Origin: Superficieibacter electus
Lineage (GTDB): Bacteria; Pseudomonadota; Gammaproteobacteria; Enterobacterales; Enterobacteriaceae
Direction: 5' to 3'
Length of the DNA stretch: 64,000 nucleotides
NCBI RefSeq assembly: GCF_002915575.1
Contig: NZ_PQGD01000004.1
Coordinates: forward strand, 186,001 to 250,000
Shown here: piece after piece, positions 39,971 to 50,295 of the stretch
Layout of the letters: every line of letters begins with the position of its first letter
How positions within the stretch are numbered: position 1 is the stretch's first letter
The notes under the pieces: model-generated
What the model was told of the DNA's origin: nothing
Databases searched by the model: none
What the model saw: the letters and a program-made list of their open reading frames with translations, nothing else
Made by a program: the position numbers and the translations under genes

Positions 39971-40720
39971 TTACACCCGCTGATGCTGACGAAAGTCGCG
40001 TAACGTAAATATCTCTTCACATAATCGGCTACTGTCATTTCTCAATATTTCTTCCGGCGTAACAATACTTACCTGTTCATGCAGGCCGTAGCTTTTAACA
40101 AACATCACCATATTGAGATTAGGGTGACGATGGCTTGTTTCAACTCTGCGCCAGAGATAGCAGCATGTTTCTCCCGGCGACAGTACCTTTATTGGGGCGG
40201 GTGTACTGCCGATGCTCCACATCACACCCTGGGTATCTACATCCGTTACATGACAAAACCGGTCATGGGGAAACTGTTTATGCATATGAAGATAGCGAAA
40301 ACAGTCATGTTCCCCGCCATAGCGATGTGTTAACACCCTGTCAGGCAGACGCAACCATTCATTCTGTTGGAGAAATTCTTCACCGATGCATACTACCGCC
40401 GCGAGATCGGTAGTAAACCAAATTTTATCCATCCCCTGATCTATCGCCGAAGCTGAAATAGTCGGGCGTTGTTCAATAAACGCCATTAGCGGCGGTGGGG
40501 GTGTGGCCTGCCTTTTTTTCTGCCAGCGCTCAACACCCATTTTCTGCGCTCGGATGCTGTTCTGCTGCCAAAATGTCCATGAAATGGCTTTAGACGGGCC
40601 AGTATAAAAAAACGCATCCGACGGCAGCATTGTCCGCTGGTTGCCTTTGCCCTGAAAGCTCACTTCACGAACAAAAAATTCAATAAATAGCGTTGGCCGT
40701 GAAAGCGTAATTTGAGTCAT
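39971..40720 (-). CDS. Unrecognised 249-residue protein
   Basis: I do not recognise this protein. It starts MTQITLSRPTLFIEFFVREVSF, has no signal peptide and no clear membrane span, and looks like a soluble, mixed alpha/beta protein rich in His, Trp and Cys. Notable stretches are RYGGEHDCFRYLHMHKQFPH and ETCCYLWRRVETSHRHPNLN. It is convergent with rpoS and divergent from the alpha-2-macroglobulin gene, in the interval between rpoS and mutS that differs widely among enterics. The clean, full-length frame and the terminator placed to serve it support a real gene. I cannot assign a function. Confidence 0.7.
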   Translation of the reverse strand: MTQITLSRPTLFIEFFVREVSFQGKGNQRTMLPSDAFFYTGPSKAISWTFWQQNSIRAQKMGVERWQKKRQATPPPPLMAFIEQRPTISASAIDQGMDKIWFTTDLAAVVCIGEEFLQQNEWLRLPDRVLTHRYGGEHDCFRYLHMHKQFPHDRFCHVTDVDTQGVMWSIGSTPAPIKVLSPGETCCYLWRRVETSHRHPNLNMVMFVKSYGLHEQVSIVTPEEILRNDSSRLCEEIFTLRDFRQHQRV

Positions 40721-40943
40721 TTCATCCGCCGATAAACCAGGAAAGTGCCACCATCATCCCGATAATGGGTTGTCAGTGTAGTCCGCAGGTAGAACCACCG
40801 TCGGCATAGTGCAACACAAAACTTTTTCCAGATGAAGTGTGTTTTCGTACTGCTACTTACATAGTTTTGTATCGTGTAGCGGATTAAAATGATTGCCTCA
40901 CGGTGTTGATCACTTTATCCCGCCATCAGGGAGCCGCCACGAC

Positions 40944-43900
40944 ATGGATTTACTCCGCTTTTTACTTCACCTGCCTTTTAAGATCATCCGGCTCGTCTTT
41001 CGCATTCTGGCATTGATATTGTGCCTGCTGGGGCGGTTGGTTAAACCCCTGGTTGGCAATATAGACTGGCGTGCACCCGGCTGGTGGACGGCAATGTCTG
41101 GCGGGATAACACGAGGGTTCAGAAGTATGGAGCGCGGCGTGGATGCCCACCCAAAAACCATTGGTCTGACACTTCTGGTCGTCGTGTGCGCCGCCGGGGC
41201 GGGAATATATGGCTGGCACTGGTGGCTAAATCGCCCTCAACCGATAGAGCCTGCGCCCATTGTCTATCAAAAGACCACCGTGCGCGTTTCTGGCCCTGAG
41301 ACGCCGGACTACACGGCCGCGAAACCCGCGTCGCAGGAGGTCATTTTTAATTTCAGCCAGTCCGCCGCACCGATCACTGATATCAATAACGTCGTTAGCA
41401 AAGGCATTTCGTTACATCCCGCCGTGGAAGGGCAGTGGAAATGGATCTCCGGGCACACGCTGGTATTTACCCCGAAAAAAACATTGCCAATGGGTAGCCA
41501 GTATACGGTCGATTTTGCGCCGGACCAGTTACTGGCGGTGCAGAGCAAGCTGGCAAACACCCACTATGAATTCGCCGCGCCAGCCTTTGATTATTACCTG
41601 GATGAGGCCGAGTATTATCAGGACCCCGAAGACCCGCAAAAACACGGTGCAATTTTCAACGTCAGTTTTAACGCCCCTGTCGATGTGGCAACCTTTGAAA
41701 AACGGATTTCACTGACGTTAACCGAAGGGAAAAGTAAATCAGCAACGCCACTTCAATATTCCATTGTCTACGATCCGGCAAAATTGAACGCCTGGATTCA
41801 TTCTGCCCCCCTGAAACTGCTGGATAATGGCGGTTCAGTTAATCTGACTATTAACGAGGGCGTGAAGGCAGTCGTCCCGTCCAGCCCGACACTAATACCT
41901 GGCAAAAGCACAGTGAGTGTGCCGTCGCTTTATAGCCTGAAGCTGGAGAGTGCCAGCGTGCAAACCGTCACCAATGATGACGGGGGACAACAGCATGCGC
42001 TGATTGTGGCATTCAGTGGTGACGTGAATATCAAAGAAGTACAACGCACGGTCAAAGCCCGGCTATTGCCACAGCACGATCCCAATGATCCCAATGCCCG
42101 CAAGGGATCGGACGATTATGCGCACTGGACTATCAATGATGTACAAAATAACGTGCTTGCCCAATCTGTGCCGGTGCAAATCCAGCTTGATGAGCCGGAA
42201 AAAGAGTCACAGGCACAGTTTTCATTTCACATTGATGCGCCCGCCAGGCGCTGGATGCTGGTGGAAATTGACAATTCGCTGACCTCATCCGGCGGTTATA
42301 AAATGGCGGATAAAGTCTGGCGTGTGGTGCAAGTGCCTGATTTTCCAAAATCATTGCAGTTTATGTCGCGAGGTTCTCTGCTATCGGTCAATGGCGAGAA
42401 ACAGATCAGCGTTGCTGCCCGTAACGTGTCGGGGCTGCGTCTGGATATCAAACGGGTGATCCCGAGCCAGTTACAGCACATTGTCTCGTTTAAAGATCCG
42501 TCATTTTCCTCAGCGGCGATGGACTATCATCATGAAGCTGATTATTTTACCGAGCATTTTCAGTATCAAGCTTCTATCGATGATGATAAACCGGGCGTGG
42601 TGCATTATCAGGGGATCGACCTGTCACGTTATCTTTCAGCCGATGCAGCCTCGCATCGGGGGATATTCTTGCTGACGCTGTCGGAATGGACGCCGAAAAA
42701 AGATGTTCCGGACAACGAAGAACGTTTCCCCGAAAGCGATTCACGCTTTGTGGTTGTGACTGACCTGGGAATTATTGCCAAACGCGCTCAGGACCAAACC
42801 CGGGATGTTTTTGTACAGTCGATTCAGGATGGCACGCCTGTTAACAATGCCAAAGTCTCGGTTATCGGCAGGAATGGCGTTACGTTATTGATTCGGCACA
42901 CGGATAAAGACGGCCATGTTAATTTTCCGTCGCTCGAAGCGTATACCAATGAACGTCAGCCAGTCATGCTGTTGGTAGAGAAAGCCGGGGACACCTCATT
43001 CCTGCCAGTGGGAAATGAGGGCGATTATGACATTTACGATCGCACCCTGGATTTCTCACGCTTTGATACTGGCGGGGAAGAAAACCCGGACGATCCCCGG
43101 ACGCTGAGCAGCTATTTGTTCTCAGATCGTGGCGTTTATCGACCCGGCGACACCTTTAATATTGGCCTCATTACCCGTGCGGCGGACTGGCAACAGAACC
43201 TGAGCGGTGTGCCGCTGCGTGCTGAGATTTACGATCCTCGCAATAAACTCATGCGTACCATTCCGCTAACCCTGGATGCCAACGGGTTTAATGAACTGTC
43301 ATACACAACGGAAAGTAATGCTCCGACCGGTGAATGGACGGTTTACCTTTATCTGAATGGTCAGGATAATAAATCCTACCGTGAGCTGGGCTATGTCTCG
43401 GTTAACGTGAAGGAATTTGAGCCTGATAAACTCAAAGTGAAACTGCATTTAACGCCGGATCGTCAGGTCGGTTGGGTCAAACCCGCTGGACTGGCCGCCA
43501 GTATTGATGTGCAAAATCTGTTCGGCACGCCTGCCCAGGGCAATCGCGTCGCCTCGAAATTGACTCTGCGCCCAACCTGGCCCTACTTTAGCCAGTTCCC
43601 GCAGTACGCGTTCTATCAGGAAAAGGAGGGAAAGGACGGATTTGAAACCCAACTGGAAGAGCGCACTACGGATGAAAATGGCGCAGCGGCGATCCCGCTG
43701 GATCTGCAATCCTATGCCGATGCAACATACCAGCTACAGTTATTGTCCGAAGCCTTTGTTGCGGGCGGTGGACGTTCCGTAACGGCGACGGCGCGGGTGC
43801 TGGTTTCTCCCTACGATTTCCTGGTGGGCGTTAAACCTGACGGCGATCTGAGCTACATCAATCGTAATGCCGAACGGCATTTGCATATCATCGCTATTGA

Positions 43901-46886
43901 TCCTGCCCTGCAACAAGTGGCATTAGCGAATTTAAAAACCGTTCTTGTTGAGCAAAAATACATTTCCGTACTGACCAAACAAGAGTCCGGCGTTTATCAA
44001 TATCAGTCGAAAATGAAGGAGATTCAGCTGGCCGAGCAACCGCTCTCCCTGACAGAGCAGGGCAGCGATCTACTGCTGGCAACGGATAAACCGGGTGATT
44101 TTGTTCTGAAAGTAGAAGATGACCAGGGGCATGTACTAAACCGCATTAACTATACTGTGGCGGGGAATGCCAACTTGAGCCGCTCGCTGGATCGTAATGC
44201 TGAACTGAAACTCAAGCTTAACAAAGCTGAATATCAGCCCGGTGAGGAGATTGAGATTGCAATTAACGCGCCGTATACCGGTAGCGGCTTGATCACCATC
44301 GAAAAAGAGCGCGTCTATAGCTGGCAGTGGTTCCACACCGATACCACCAGTTCGGTGCAGAAAATCCGCATTCCGGAAGGGGTAGAAGGTAACGGTTACA
44401 TCAACGTGCAGTTTGTTCGCGACATTAACTCCAGTGAAGTCTTCATGAGCCCGTTGAGCTATGGTGTGATGCCGTTCAAAATGAGCACCCGTGCCCGACA
44501 AAATGCGCTTGAGCTTACCGTCCCCGAGGTGATTAAACCTGGCGACACTCTGCCCATCACCGTGAAGACCGATGGTCCGCAGCAAGTAGCGCTTTTTGCG
44601 GTTGATGAGGGGATTTTACAGGTCGCCCGCTATCGGCTAAAAGATCCTCTGGAATGGTTTTTCCGCAAGCATGAACTGAGCGTGAAGAGTTCGCAAATTC
44701 TGGATCTGATCCTGCCGGAGTTTAGTAAATTACTGCAGCAGACGGCGGCACCGGGTGGCGACGGCAGCGGTGGGCTGGACCTCAACGTTAACCCGTTTAA
44801 GCGTAAACGTGATAAACCCGTCGCATACTGGTCAGGTATTACGCAAGTCAACGGTGAGAAGCAGTTTGATTACCCCGTTCCGGACTATTTCAACGGTAAA
44901 ATTCGCGTGATGGCAATCTCCGTCACGCCTGACAAAATTGGCACCGCGCAAACGTCGACTACGGTACGCGATGAGTTCATCATGTCACCGAATGTGCCCG
45001 CAATGATTGCACCCGGAGATGAGTTTGATGTCAGCGTCGGCGTCAGTAATAACCTTGAAGGGCTTAACGGTAAAACGGCGGATATTGCAGTGCATCTTGC
45101 GGTGTCGCCGCAGCTGGAAGTGGTTGGCGAGCCAACGCAAAGGCTGTCGCTGGCGGAAAAACACGAAGGCGTGCTGAACTTTCGTTTACGCGCCAAAGCG
45201 CAACCTGGTGAAGCGTCACTAATATTTGATGCCCGCTATGCAGATAAAACCAGCCATCGTACTATCAGTACCTCAGTACGTCCTGCGATGCCGTACCGAA
45301 CGCAATCAGTGATGGGGAGGATGAATGGCAGCAATCAGACGATAGAACCGTTGCGGCAGATGTTTGATGCTTACGCCGTACGTAAAGCTAACGTCTCTCA
45401 TTCGCCGCTGGTGCTGGCAAACGGGTTATCTCAATATTTAACAGACTATCCGTACTTCTGCTCGGAACAAATTGCCAGCCGTTCGGTTCCGCTACTGCTT
45501 GCACAACGGCATCCTGAACTGAAAGGCCAGCAGAATCAGGCCGAGAGCCGTAAACAGCTGGATGATATGTTGACCATTCTGCGCTCGCGTCAGAACGATA
45601 AAGGCGCAATTGGTATGTGGAACTCGTCTCCTGAAACCGATCCCTTCATCACGCCTTATGTGGTGCAGTATTTGCTGGAAGCGAAGGCGGCAGGTTTTAC
45701 ACTTCCTCACGGAATGCTGGAGGATGCCAATGTTTCGCTACGTGAGCTGGCAGTGAAGCAAAGCGGCGATCTGGACGAGCTCCGCCTGCACGCATGGGCG
45801 GTGTATTTGTTGACCCGCCAGGGCGAAATCACGACCGGCATGCTGGCGTCGGTGCAGAACTCGCTGCAAAAACGCTTCCCGGATGAGTGGAAAACCGATC
45901 TCAGTGCCGTTTACCTGGCCTCGACGTATCGCTTACTGAAGATGGATGATGAGGCCGATGCACTTTTACAACCGACCTGGAAACAGCTGAATGAAGGCTG
46001 GAACGACGCCTGGTGGACGCATAATTATCTTGATCCGCTGGTGCAGGATGCCACGCGTCTGTATTTGATCTCGCGCCATTTCCCGGAAAAAGTGTCTAAA
46101 ATTCCGCCGCAGGTGCTGGAGAATATGGTTAAAGCGTTGCGAGAAGAGCGCTATACAACCTATTCCTCGGCAATGAGTATGCTTGCCCTGGAGAGCTATT
46201 CTTCGCAGGTCGCTGCGCCCCGGACATTGACGGTGGCCCAGGTGAACGGTGATAAATCACTGCTGCTATCTCAGGTTAACGAGCTGTTCGTCGGTGGCGA
46301 TTTCAGCGCCGAGGCGAATGCCATTCGTATTGACAATAGCAGCGATGCGCCTGCCTGGTATGTGGTTTCCCAGTCGGGTTACGACAAGGCCGCACCGCAG
46401 CAGGCTATTTCGCGTGGGCTGGAGATAGCACGCGAATATACAGATGATAAAGGTGAGCCTGTCAGCACCGTAACGCTGGGGCAGACGCTAAATGTGCATC
46501 TGAAAATCCGTGCGAACTCGAAAGAAGGCCAAAGCAATCTGGCCATCGTCGATCTTTTGCCGGGCGGGTTTGAAGTGGTACAGCAGACCCCGCCGGAGCC
46601 GGATGAGAGTGAAGAGGATAATGGCGGATGGCAATCGCCGCTGGCGGCTTCCGGCTCTACGTGGCAACCAGATTACAGTGATATCCGCGATGATCGGGTC
46701 GTTATCTATGGCTACGCCGGACCGGAAGTTCAGGAGTTTGTATATCAAATTAAAGCCACCAATACCGGCAGCTTTACGATCCCACCGGCCTATGGCGAAG
46801 CGATGTACAATCGTGAAGTTCAGGCGATGTCGGTTAGCAAGCACAAACTGACGGTGATCCCGGCCCCGACGGGCGTGAAGAAATAA
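40944..46886 (+). CDS. Giant membrane-anchored alpha-2-macroglobulin
   Basis: 1980 residues from ATG 40944 (GGGAG upstream). Bacterial alpha-2-macroglobulins are periplasmic protease traps. The N-terminus is not a lipobox: a hydrophobic, arginine-dotted segment (about 3-31, LLRFLLHLPFKIIRLVFRILALILCLLGR) and a membrane span (about 76-97, IGLTLLVVVCAAGAGIYGWHWW) anchor it to the inner membrane. MG-type domains follow; MG2 is near YRPGDTFNIGLITRAADW (about 735). The thioester motif CSEQ is at residues 1506-1509 with SRSVPLLL after it, and a helical thioester domain follows (GMWNSSPETDPFITPYVVQYL). It is longer than E. coli YfhM (1653) and YfaS (1534). The PBP1C gene follows after 40 bases. Confidence 0.92.
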   Translation: MDLLRFLLHLPFKIIRLVFRILALILCLLGRLVKPLVGNIDWRAPGWWTAMSGGITRGFRSMERGVDAHPKTIGLTLLVVVCAAGAGIYGWHWWLNRPQPIEPAPIVYQKTTVRVSGPETPDYTAAKPASQEVIFNFSQSAAPITDINNVVSKGISLHPAVEGQWKWISGHTLVFTPKKTLPMGSQYTVDFAPDQLLAVQSKLANTHYEFAAPAFDYYLDEAEYYQDPEDPQKHGAIFNVSFNAPVDVATFEKRISLTLTEGKSKSATPLQYSIVYDPAKLNAWIHSAPLKLLDNGGSVNLTINEGVKAVVPSSPTLIPGKSTVSVPSLYSLKLESASVQTVTNDDGGQQHALIVAFSGDVNIKEVQRTVKARLLPQHDPNDPNARKGSDDYAHWTINDVQNNVLAQSVPVQIQLDEPEKESQAQFSFHIDAPARRWMLVEIDNSLTSSGGYKMADKVWRVVQVPDFPKSLQFMSRGSLLSVNGEKQISVAARNVSGLRLDIKRVIPSQLQHIVSFKDPSFSSAAMDYHHEADYFTEHFQYQASIDDDKPGVVHYQGIDLSRYLSADAASHRGIFLLTLSEWTPKKDVPDNEERFPESDSRFVVVTDLGIIAKRAQDQTRDVFVQSIQDGTPVNNAKVSVIGRNGVTLLIRHTDKDGHVNFPSLEAYTNERQPVMLLVEKAGDTSFLPVGNEGDYDIYDRTLDFSRFDTGGEENPDDPRTLSSYLFSDRGVYRPGDTFNIGLITRAADWQQNLSGVPLRAEIYDPRNKLMRTIPLTLDANGFNELSYTTESNAPTGEWTVYLYLNGQDNKSYRELGYVSVNVKEFEPDKLKVKLHLTPDRQVGWVKPAGLAASIDVQNLFGTPAQGNRVASKLTLRPTWPYFSQFPQYAFYQEKEGKDGFETQLEERTTDENGAAAIPLDLQSYADATYQLQLLSEAFVAGGGRSVTATARVLVSPYDFLVGVKPDGDLSYINRNAERHLHIIAIDPALQQVALANLKTVLVEQKYISVLTKQESGVYQYQSKMKEIQLAEQPLSLTEQGSDLLLATDKPGDFVLKVEDDQGHVLNRINYTVAGNANLSRSLDRNAELKLKLNKAEYQPGEEIEIAINAPYTGSGLITIEKERVYSWQWFHTDTTSSVQKIRIPEGVEGNGYINVQFVRDINSSEVFMSPLSYGVMPFKMSTRARQNALELTVPEVIKPGDTLPITVKTDGPQQVALFAVDEGILQVARYRLKDPLEWFFRKHELSVKSSQILDLILPEFSKLLQQTAAPGGDGSGGLDLNVNPFKRKRDKPVAYWSGITQVNGEKQFDYPVPDYFNGKIRVMAISVTPDKIGTAQTSTTVRDEFIMSPNVPAMIAPGDEFDVSVGVSNNLEGLNGKTADIAVHLAVSPQLEVVGEPTQRLSLAEKHEGVLNFRLRAKAQPGEASLIFDARYADKTSHRTISTSVRPAMPYRTQSVMGRMNGSNQTIEPLRQMFDAYAVRKANVSHSPLVLANGLSQYLTDYPYFCSEQIASRSVPLLLAQRHPELKGQQNQAESRKQLDDMLTILRSRQNDKGAIGMWNSSPETDPFITPYVVQYLLEAKAAGFTLPHGMLEDANVSLRELAVKQSGDLDELRLHAWAVYLLTRQGEITTGMLASVQNSLQKRFPDEWKTDLSAVYLASTYRLLKMDDEADALLQPTWKQLNEGWNDAWWTHNYLDPLVQDATRLYLISRHFPEKVSKIPPQVLENMVKALREERYTTYSSAMSMLALESYSSQVAAPRTLTVAQVNGDKSLLLSQVNELFVGGDFSAEANAIRIDNSSDAPAWYVVSQSGYDKAAPQQAISRGLEIAREYTDDKGEPVSTVTLGQTLNVHLKIRANSKEGQSNLAIVDLLPGGFEVVQQTPPEPDESEEDNGGWQSPLAASGSTWQPDYSDIRDDRVVIYGYAGPEVQEFVYQIKATNTGSFTIPPAYGEAMYNREVQAMSVSKHKLTVIPAPTGVKK

Positions 46887-46926
46887 ACGGCGGAGCGCAT
46901 CCCGCCGCCGGGTGGGGTGAAGAGGC

Positions 46927-49290
46927 ATGAGCTATTCGACTGTTATCCGCGGCATAAAACGTCTGGCTGCCAACGTGGCGCTGGGCGTTTTTTTACTCGC
47001 GCTGGTACTGCTGGCGTGCCGTCTGTGGCCGCATCCACCACTATCGGAGGACAGACCGCTTTCATCCGTTTATTACGATCGTCACGGGACATTAATGCGC
47101 CTTACGCTGGCGAGTGACGATCGCTATCGGATATGGACGCCGTTAGACCAGATATCTGAGCAGGCGGTCAATGGCCTGTTGCTGCATGAAGACCGCTGGT
47201 TTTACTACAGTCCCGGCGTAAATCCTTTCAGCTTGCTGCGTGGTTTCTGGCGTAGTTATATTTTGGGCGGCAGAATGCAGGGCGGCTCGACGATAACCAT
47301 GCAACTGGCGCGTATGCGCTGGCAACTGAATACCCGTACCCCGTCCGGTAAAATTTTACAGGTACTGCGTGCCTTACAGCTGCAATTGTGTTATTCCCGG
47401 CACGATATCCTTGAAGCGTATCTGAACACCGCCCCCTATGGCCGTAATATCGAAGGCATTAGTGCGGCGAGCCTGATTTATTTTAATAAAGTACCTAAAG
47501 ATCTGACGTTACCCGAGGCGCTGACGCTGGCCGTGCTGCCACAGTCCCCGCGCTATCGGCTGGGCGCTAACAACGCGGTAGTGAGCGACCGCCTGATGCA
47601 GGCGCGTAATCGCCTGTTCCGCCGCTGGCAGGATCATTATCCGACCGACCCTAACCAGCGTGCGCTTTTTCGACTTCCGCTTGCACTGCGGCAACCAGAA
47701 CAAATGCCGTATATCGCGCCACACTTTATTGAACAGTTTCGACAACAATATCCGCAGTACAAGCGCCAGGACACGCGTATTAATACCTCGCTTGATGCCC
47801 GTTTACAGAAGCTAATTGAACGGCAGGTGAAGGCGTTTATTATCCGTAATGAACGCCATGGTATTCATAATGCCGCCGTCCTGCTGGTGGATTACCGGGA
47901 TATGGGCATCCGGGCGCTGGTAGGGTCGGCGGATTATTATAATCGTCAGATTCAGGGGCAGGTGAACGGTACTAACGCCAGGCGCTCGCCAGGCTCGACA
48001 CTTAAACCCTTTATTTATGCGCTGGGAATGGAGCAGGGGGTATTGCATCCGGCCACTATACTGAAAGATGTGCCATCGACGTTTGGCTCCTGGGCCCCGG
48101 AGAATTTTGACCGCCGTTTCCTCGGCCCGGTCAGCGCAACGGACGCCCTGAATTTCAGCCGTAATATTCCTGCGGTGTACGTTGCCTCACAACTACGTCA
48201 ACCGACGTTTTATAAGTTCCTGCAGCTTTCCGGCATTGGCAAACTGCGCAGTGAAAAGCACTATGGCTTGTCACTGGTATTGGGCGGCGGTGAGCTGACC
48301 ATGCAGGAGATGGCGAAGCTATATGCGTTGCTGGCTAATCGCGGCTTATTACAACCTTTGCAAATCCAAAAAACGACGCCAGCTTTCTCGCCAGTTCGCC
48401 TGCTCAGTGAGGAGGCCAGTTTTATGACGCTGGATATACTGCGTCAGCATCGTCGTCCGGGCGATACGCTGGCACAACAGCCTTCGACATTGCCGGTCTA
48501 CTGGAAAACGGGGACATCATGGGGATTTCGCGATGCGTGGAGCGTGGGGATTTTCGGTCCTTACGTGCTGGTGGTATGGGAAGGCAATTTTAATAGCCGG
48601 GGCAATAATGCGTTTGTCGGTGTGGATGCCGCTGCGCCGCTATTTTTTAATATCATAGACAGTATTAGCGCCAGTTACCCAGATTTGCAGGAGCCCAAAC
48701 GTCCCTTTCCCAAAAAGCTCAGGCGCGTCGACGTGTGCCTGATTAGTGGAAATTTGCCGACGCGATGGTGTCAGCAAAAAGGTAAAACCTGGTTTATTCC
48801 CGGCAAATCACCGATTAAAGTCGATACGGTTTATCGCCCGGTACGAATTGATAAACAAACCGGTGATGTTGCCTGCCCGCCTTACGACCCTGATAAAACC
48901 CGAACCGAAGTGTTCGAATTCTGGCCGTCAGATTTAGCCAATGTCTTTGCACAAGCAGGCTTACCAAAACGCCAGCCGCCGGTAAGTCATTGTAAAAATG
49001 ATGATGCCGAAGTGGATGGTACACCACCACAGATCACCTCGCCGCTGAAAAATACGACTTATACGCTTCGACAATCGCAGCAAGGACGCGATGAGATCGC
49101 GTTTACTGCCATGACTAACGCGGACAGTAACATCGTGTACTGGTTTGTTGATGATATTTACCTCGGCAACTCCGCCAGCACATCGACATTACGCTGGCGT
49201 CCCGTGAGCCGCGGACAATATCGCGTTCGCGCTGTTGATGAGCGCGGACGCGCAAGTAGCCGGTTGATCAAAGTGGAAATTATTAATTAG
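46927..49290 (+). CDS. pbpC: Penicillin-binding protein 1C
   Basis: Bifunctional murein synthase of the PBP1C class, 787 residues (E. coli PbpC 770). A membrane anchor (about 13-31) precedes a GT51 glycosyltransferase with HEDRWFYY (catalytic Glu 88), GGSTITMQLAR and ILEAYLNTAPYG. The transpeptidase has S357-T-L-K360, S411-R-N413 and K527-T-G529. The C-terminal BiPBP_C domain (about 695-787, TPPQITSPLKNTTYTL) is PBP1C-specific. It forms a two-gene unit with the alpha-2-macroglobulin, as yfhM-pbpC does in E. coli, where the pair is thought to patch the wall and trap invading proteases. It may be a second pair in this genome. Confidence 0.94.
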   Translation: MSYSTVIRGIKRLAANVALGVFLLALVLLACRLWPHPPLSEDRPLSSVYYDRHGTLMRLTLASDDRYRIWTPLDQISEQAVNGLLLHEDRWFYYSPGVNPFSLLRGFWRSYILGGRMQGGSTITMQLARMRWQLNTRTPSGKILQVLRALQLQLCYSRHDILEAYLNTAPYGRNIEGISAASLIYFNKVPKDLTLPEALTLAVLPQSPRYRLGANNAVVSDRLMQARNRLFRRWQDHYPTDPNQRALFRLPLALRQPEQMPYIAPHFIEQFRQQYPQYKRQDTRINTSLDARLQKLIERQVKAFIIRNERHGIHNAAVLLVDYRDMGIRALVGSADYYNRQIQGQVNGTNARRSPGSTLKPFIYALGMEQGVLHPATILKDVPSTFGSWAPENFDRRFLGPVSATDALNFSRNIPAVYVASQLRQPTFYKFLQLSGIGKLRSEKHYGLSLVLGGGELTMQEMAKLYALLANRGLLQPLQIQKTTPAFSPVRLLSEEASFMTLDILRQHRRPGDTLAQQPSTLPVYWKTGTSWGFRDAWSVGIFGPYVLVVWEGNFNSRGNNAFVGVDAAAPLFFNIIDSISASYPDLQEPKRPFPKKLRRVDVCLISGNLPTRWCQQKGKTWFIPGKSPIKVDTVYRPVRIDKQTGDVACPPYDPDKTRTEVFEFWPSDLANVFAQAGLPKRQPPVSHCKNDDAEVDGTPPQITSPLKNTTYTLRQSQQGRDEIAFTAMTNADSNIVYWFVDDIYLGNSASTSTLRWRPVSRGQYRVRAVDERGRASSRLIKVEIIN

Positions 49291-49326
49291 CATTCATTGC
49301 GCTTCACCTGCTTGCGGGAGCGAAAT

Positions 49327-50048
49327 ATGACAGGCGATAATTTGAACGATTATGGGTAACTCTATTATCTCATCTAATAACGCGTTATTTTCCAGAGTAT
49401 GCTGCCGCAGAGGATGAGCGGCAGCATCTGGCGGCATTGCCGCTGGCGCAGCGAATCAGTGCGTTGATGGAGAAAATTATGGGTACGGCAGAAATGGGGC
49501 ACCTGACGCGTGATGAGTATGAATCGCTGCTGAAACAGTCGGGAAAGGAGGCTATCCCCTTTTTGACAGCCGCTATTCGCAATAAAACGGGAGATACCTG
49601 GATCGCCTGTAAATTACTGGCAGAAATTAATGAGCCTGTGGAAGAGGCGATTACGGCGTTGACCGAGACGCTGGATGATTGCGGCGCAGACGATAGCGAG
49701 CGTGGCTGGGCAGCATCAGCGCTGGCGAGGCTGGGACATACGGATATACTTGCTGCACGGATAGAGCAAATACCTGAAGATATTATCGCTCGGGGGCTGG
49801 CTGCACCCTATACGGCTTTTCGCGACCAGGGACGTTATCTGCCGCTGGATTATCAACCTCTTGAACAGATACTCAAACAATTTCCGCACATAGCAGATGC
49901 CGTTGCGAAAAACCTCACGCCGGGCTGTAGTTATTGTGAAATCAAACCCGAAGAGGCCAGTGCAGCGCAGGCGGGACTACAATCCTCGTGGGCATTTATT
50001 CGCTACCATGCCGAAAATGTGCTGGAGGATCTGCAAGACAACCTGTAA
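49327..50048 (+). pseudogene. HEAT-like helical protein, frameshifted near its start
   Basis: Starting at ATG 49327, 6 bases after GGGAG (49316-49320), the frame reads MTGDNLNDYG and stops. The frame one base over is open from 49341 to 50048 and reads FERLWVTLLSHLITRYFPEYAAAEDERQ onward, coding-like throughout but without a good start of its own. One extra T in the T3 run 49341-49343 would join the two into a 240-residue protein. The long part (EAIPFLTAAIRNK, DTWIACKLLAEINEPVEEAITALTETLDD, SERGWAASALARLGH) has helical HEAT/PBS-lyase-like repeats. It follows the PBP1C gene by 36 bases, so it may belong to that operon. Function unknown. Confidence 0.65.
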
Positions 50049-50295
50049 CTATGCCGGTTATGGCAGGTAGCGTTAACGCGTTCTTGCCATTTCAGTACAG
50101 CATTATTATCCGGACGCGTAGCGAAATTTTCGCCTGATTCTTCACGTATCCTGTCGTGTTTTAGTGAAGATTACCTTGTCTTCATTAACGGCAATAATAA
50201 TCACAGATCCACGCCTCCTGGGGAAAACCCTTCCTGTGGTAGAACATCCAGGCAGCGCTAAAATCAGCCAGTCCGGATGTTTCGACCAGCGGCAG

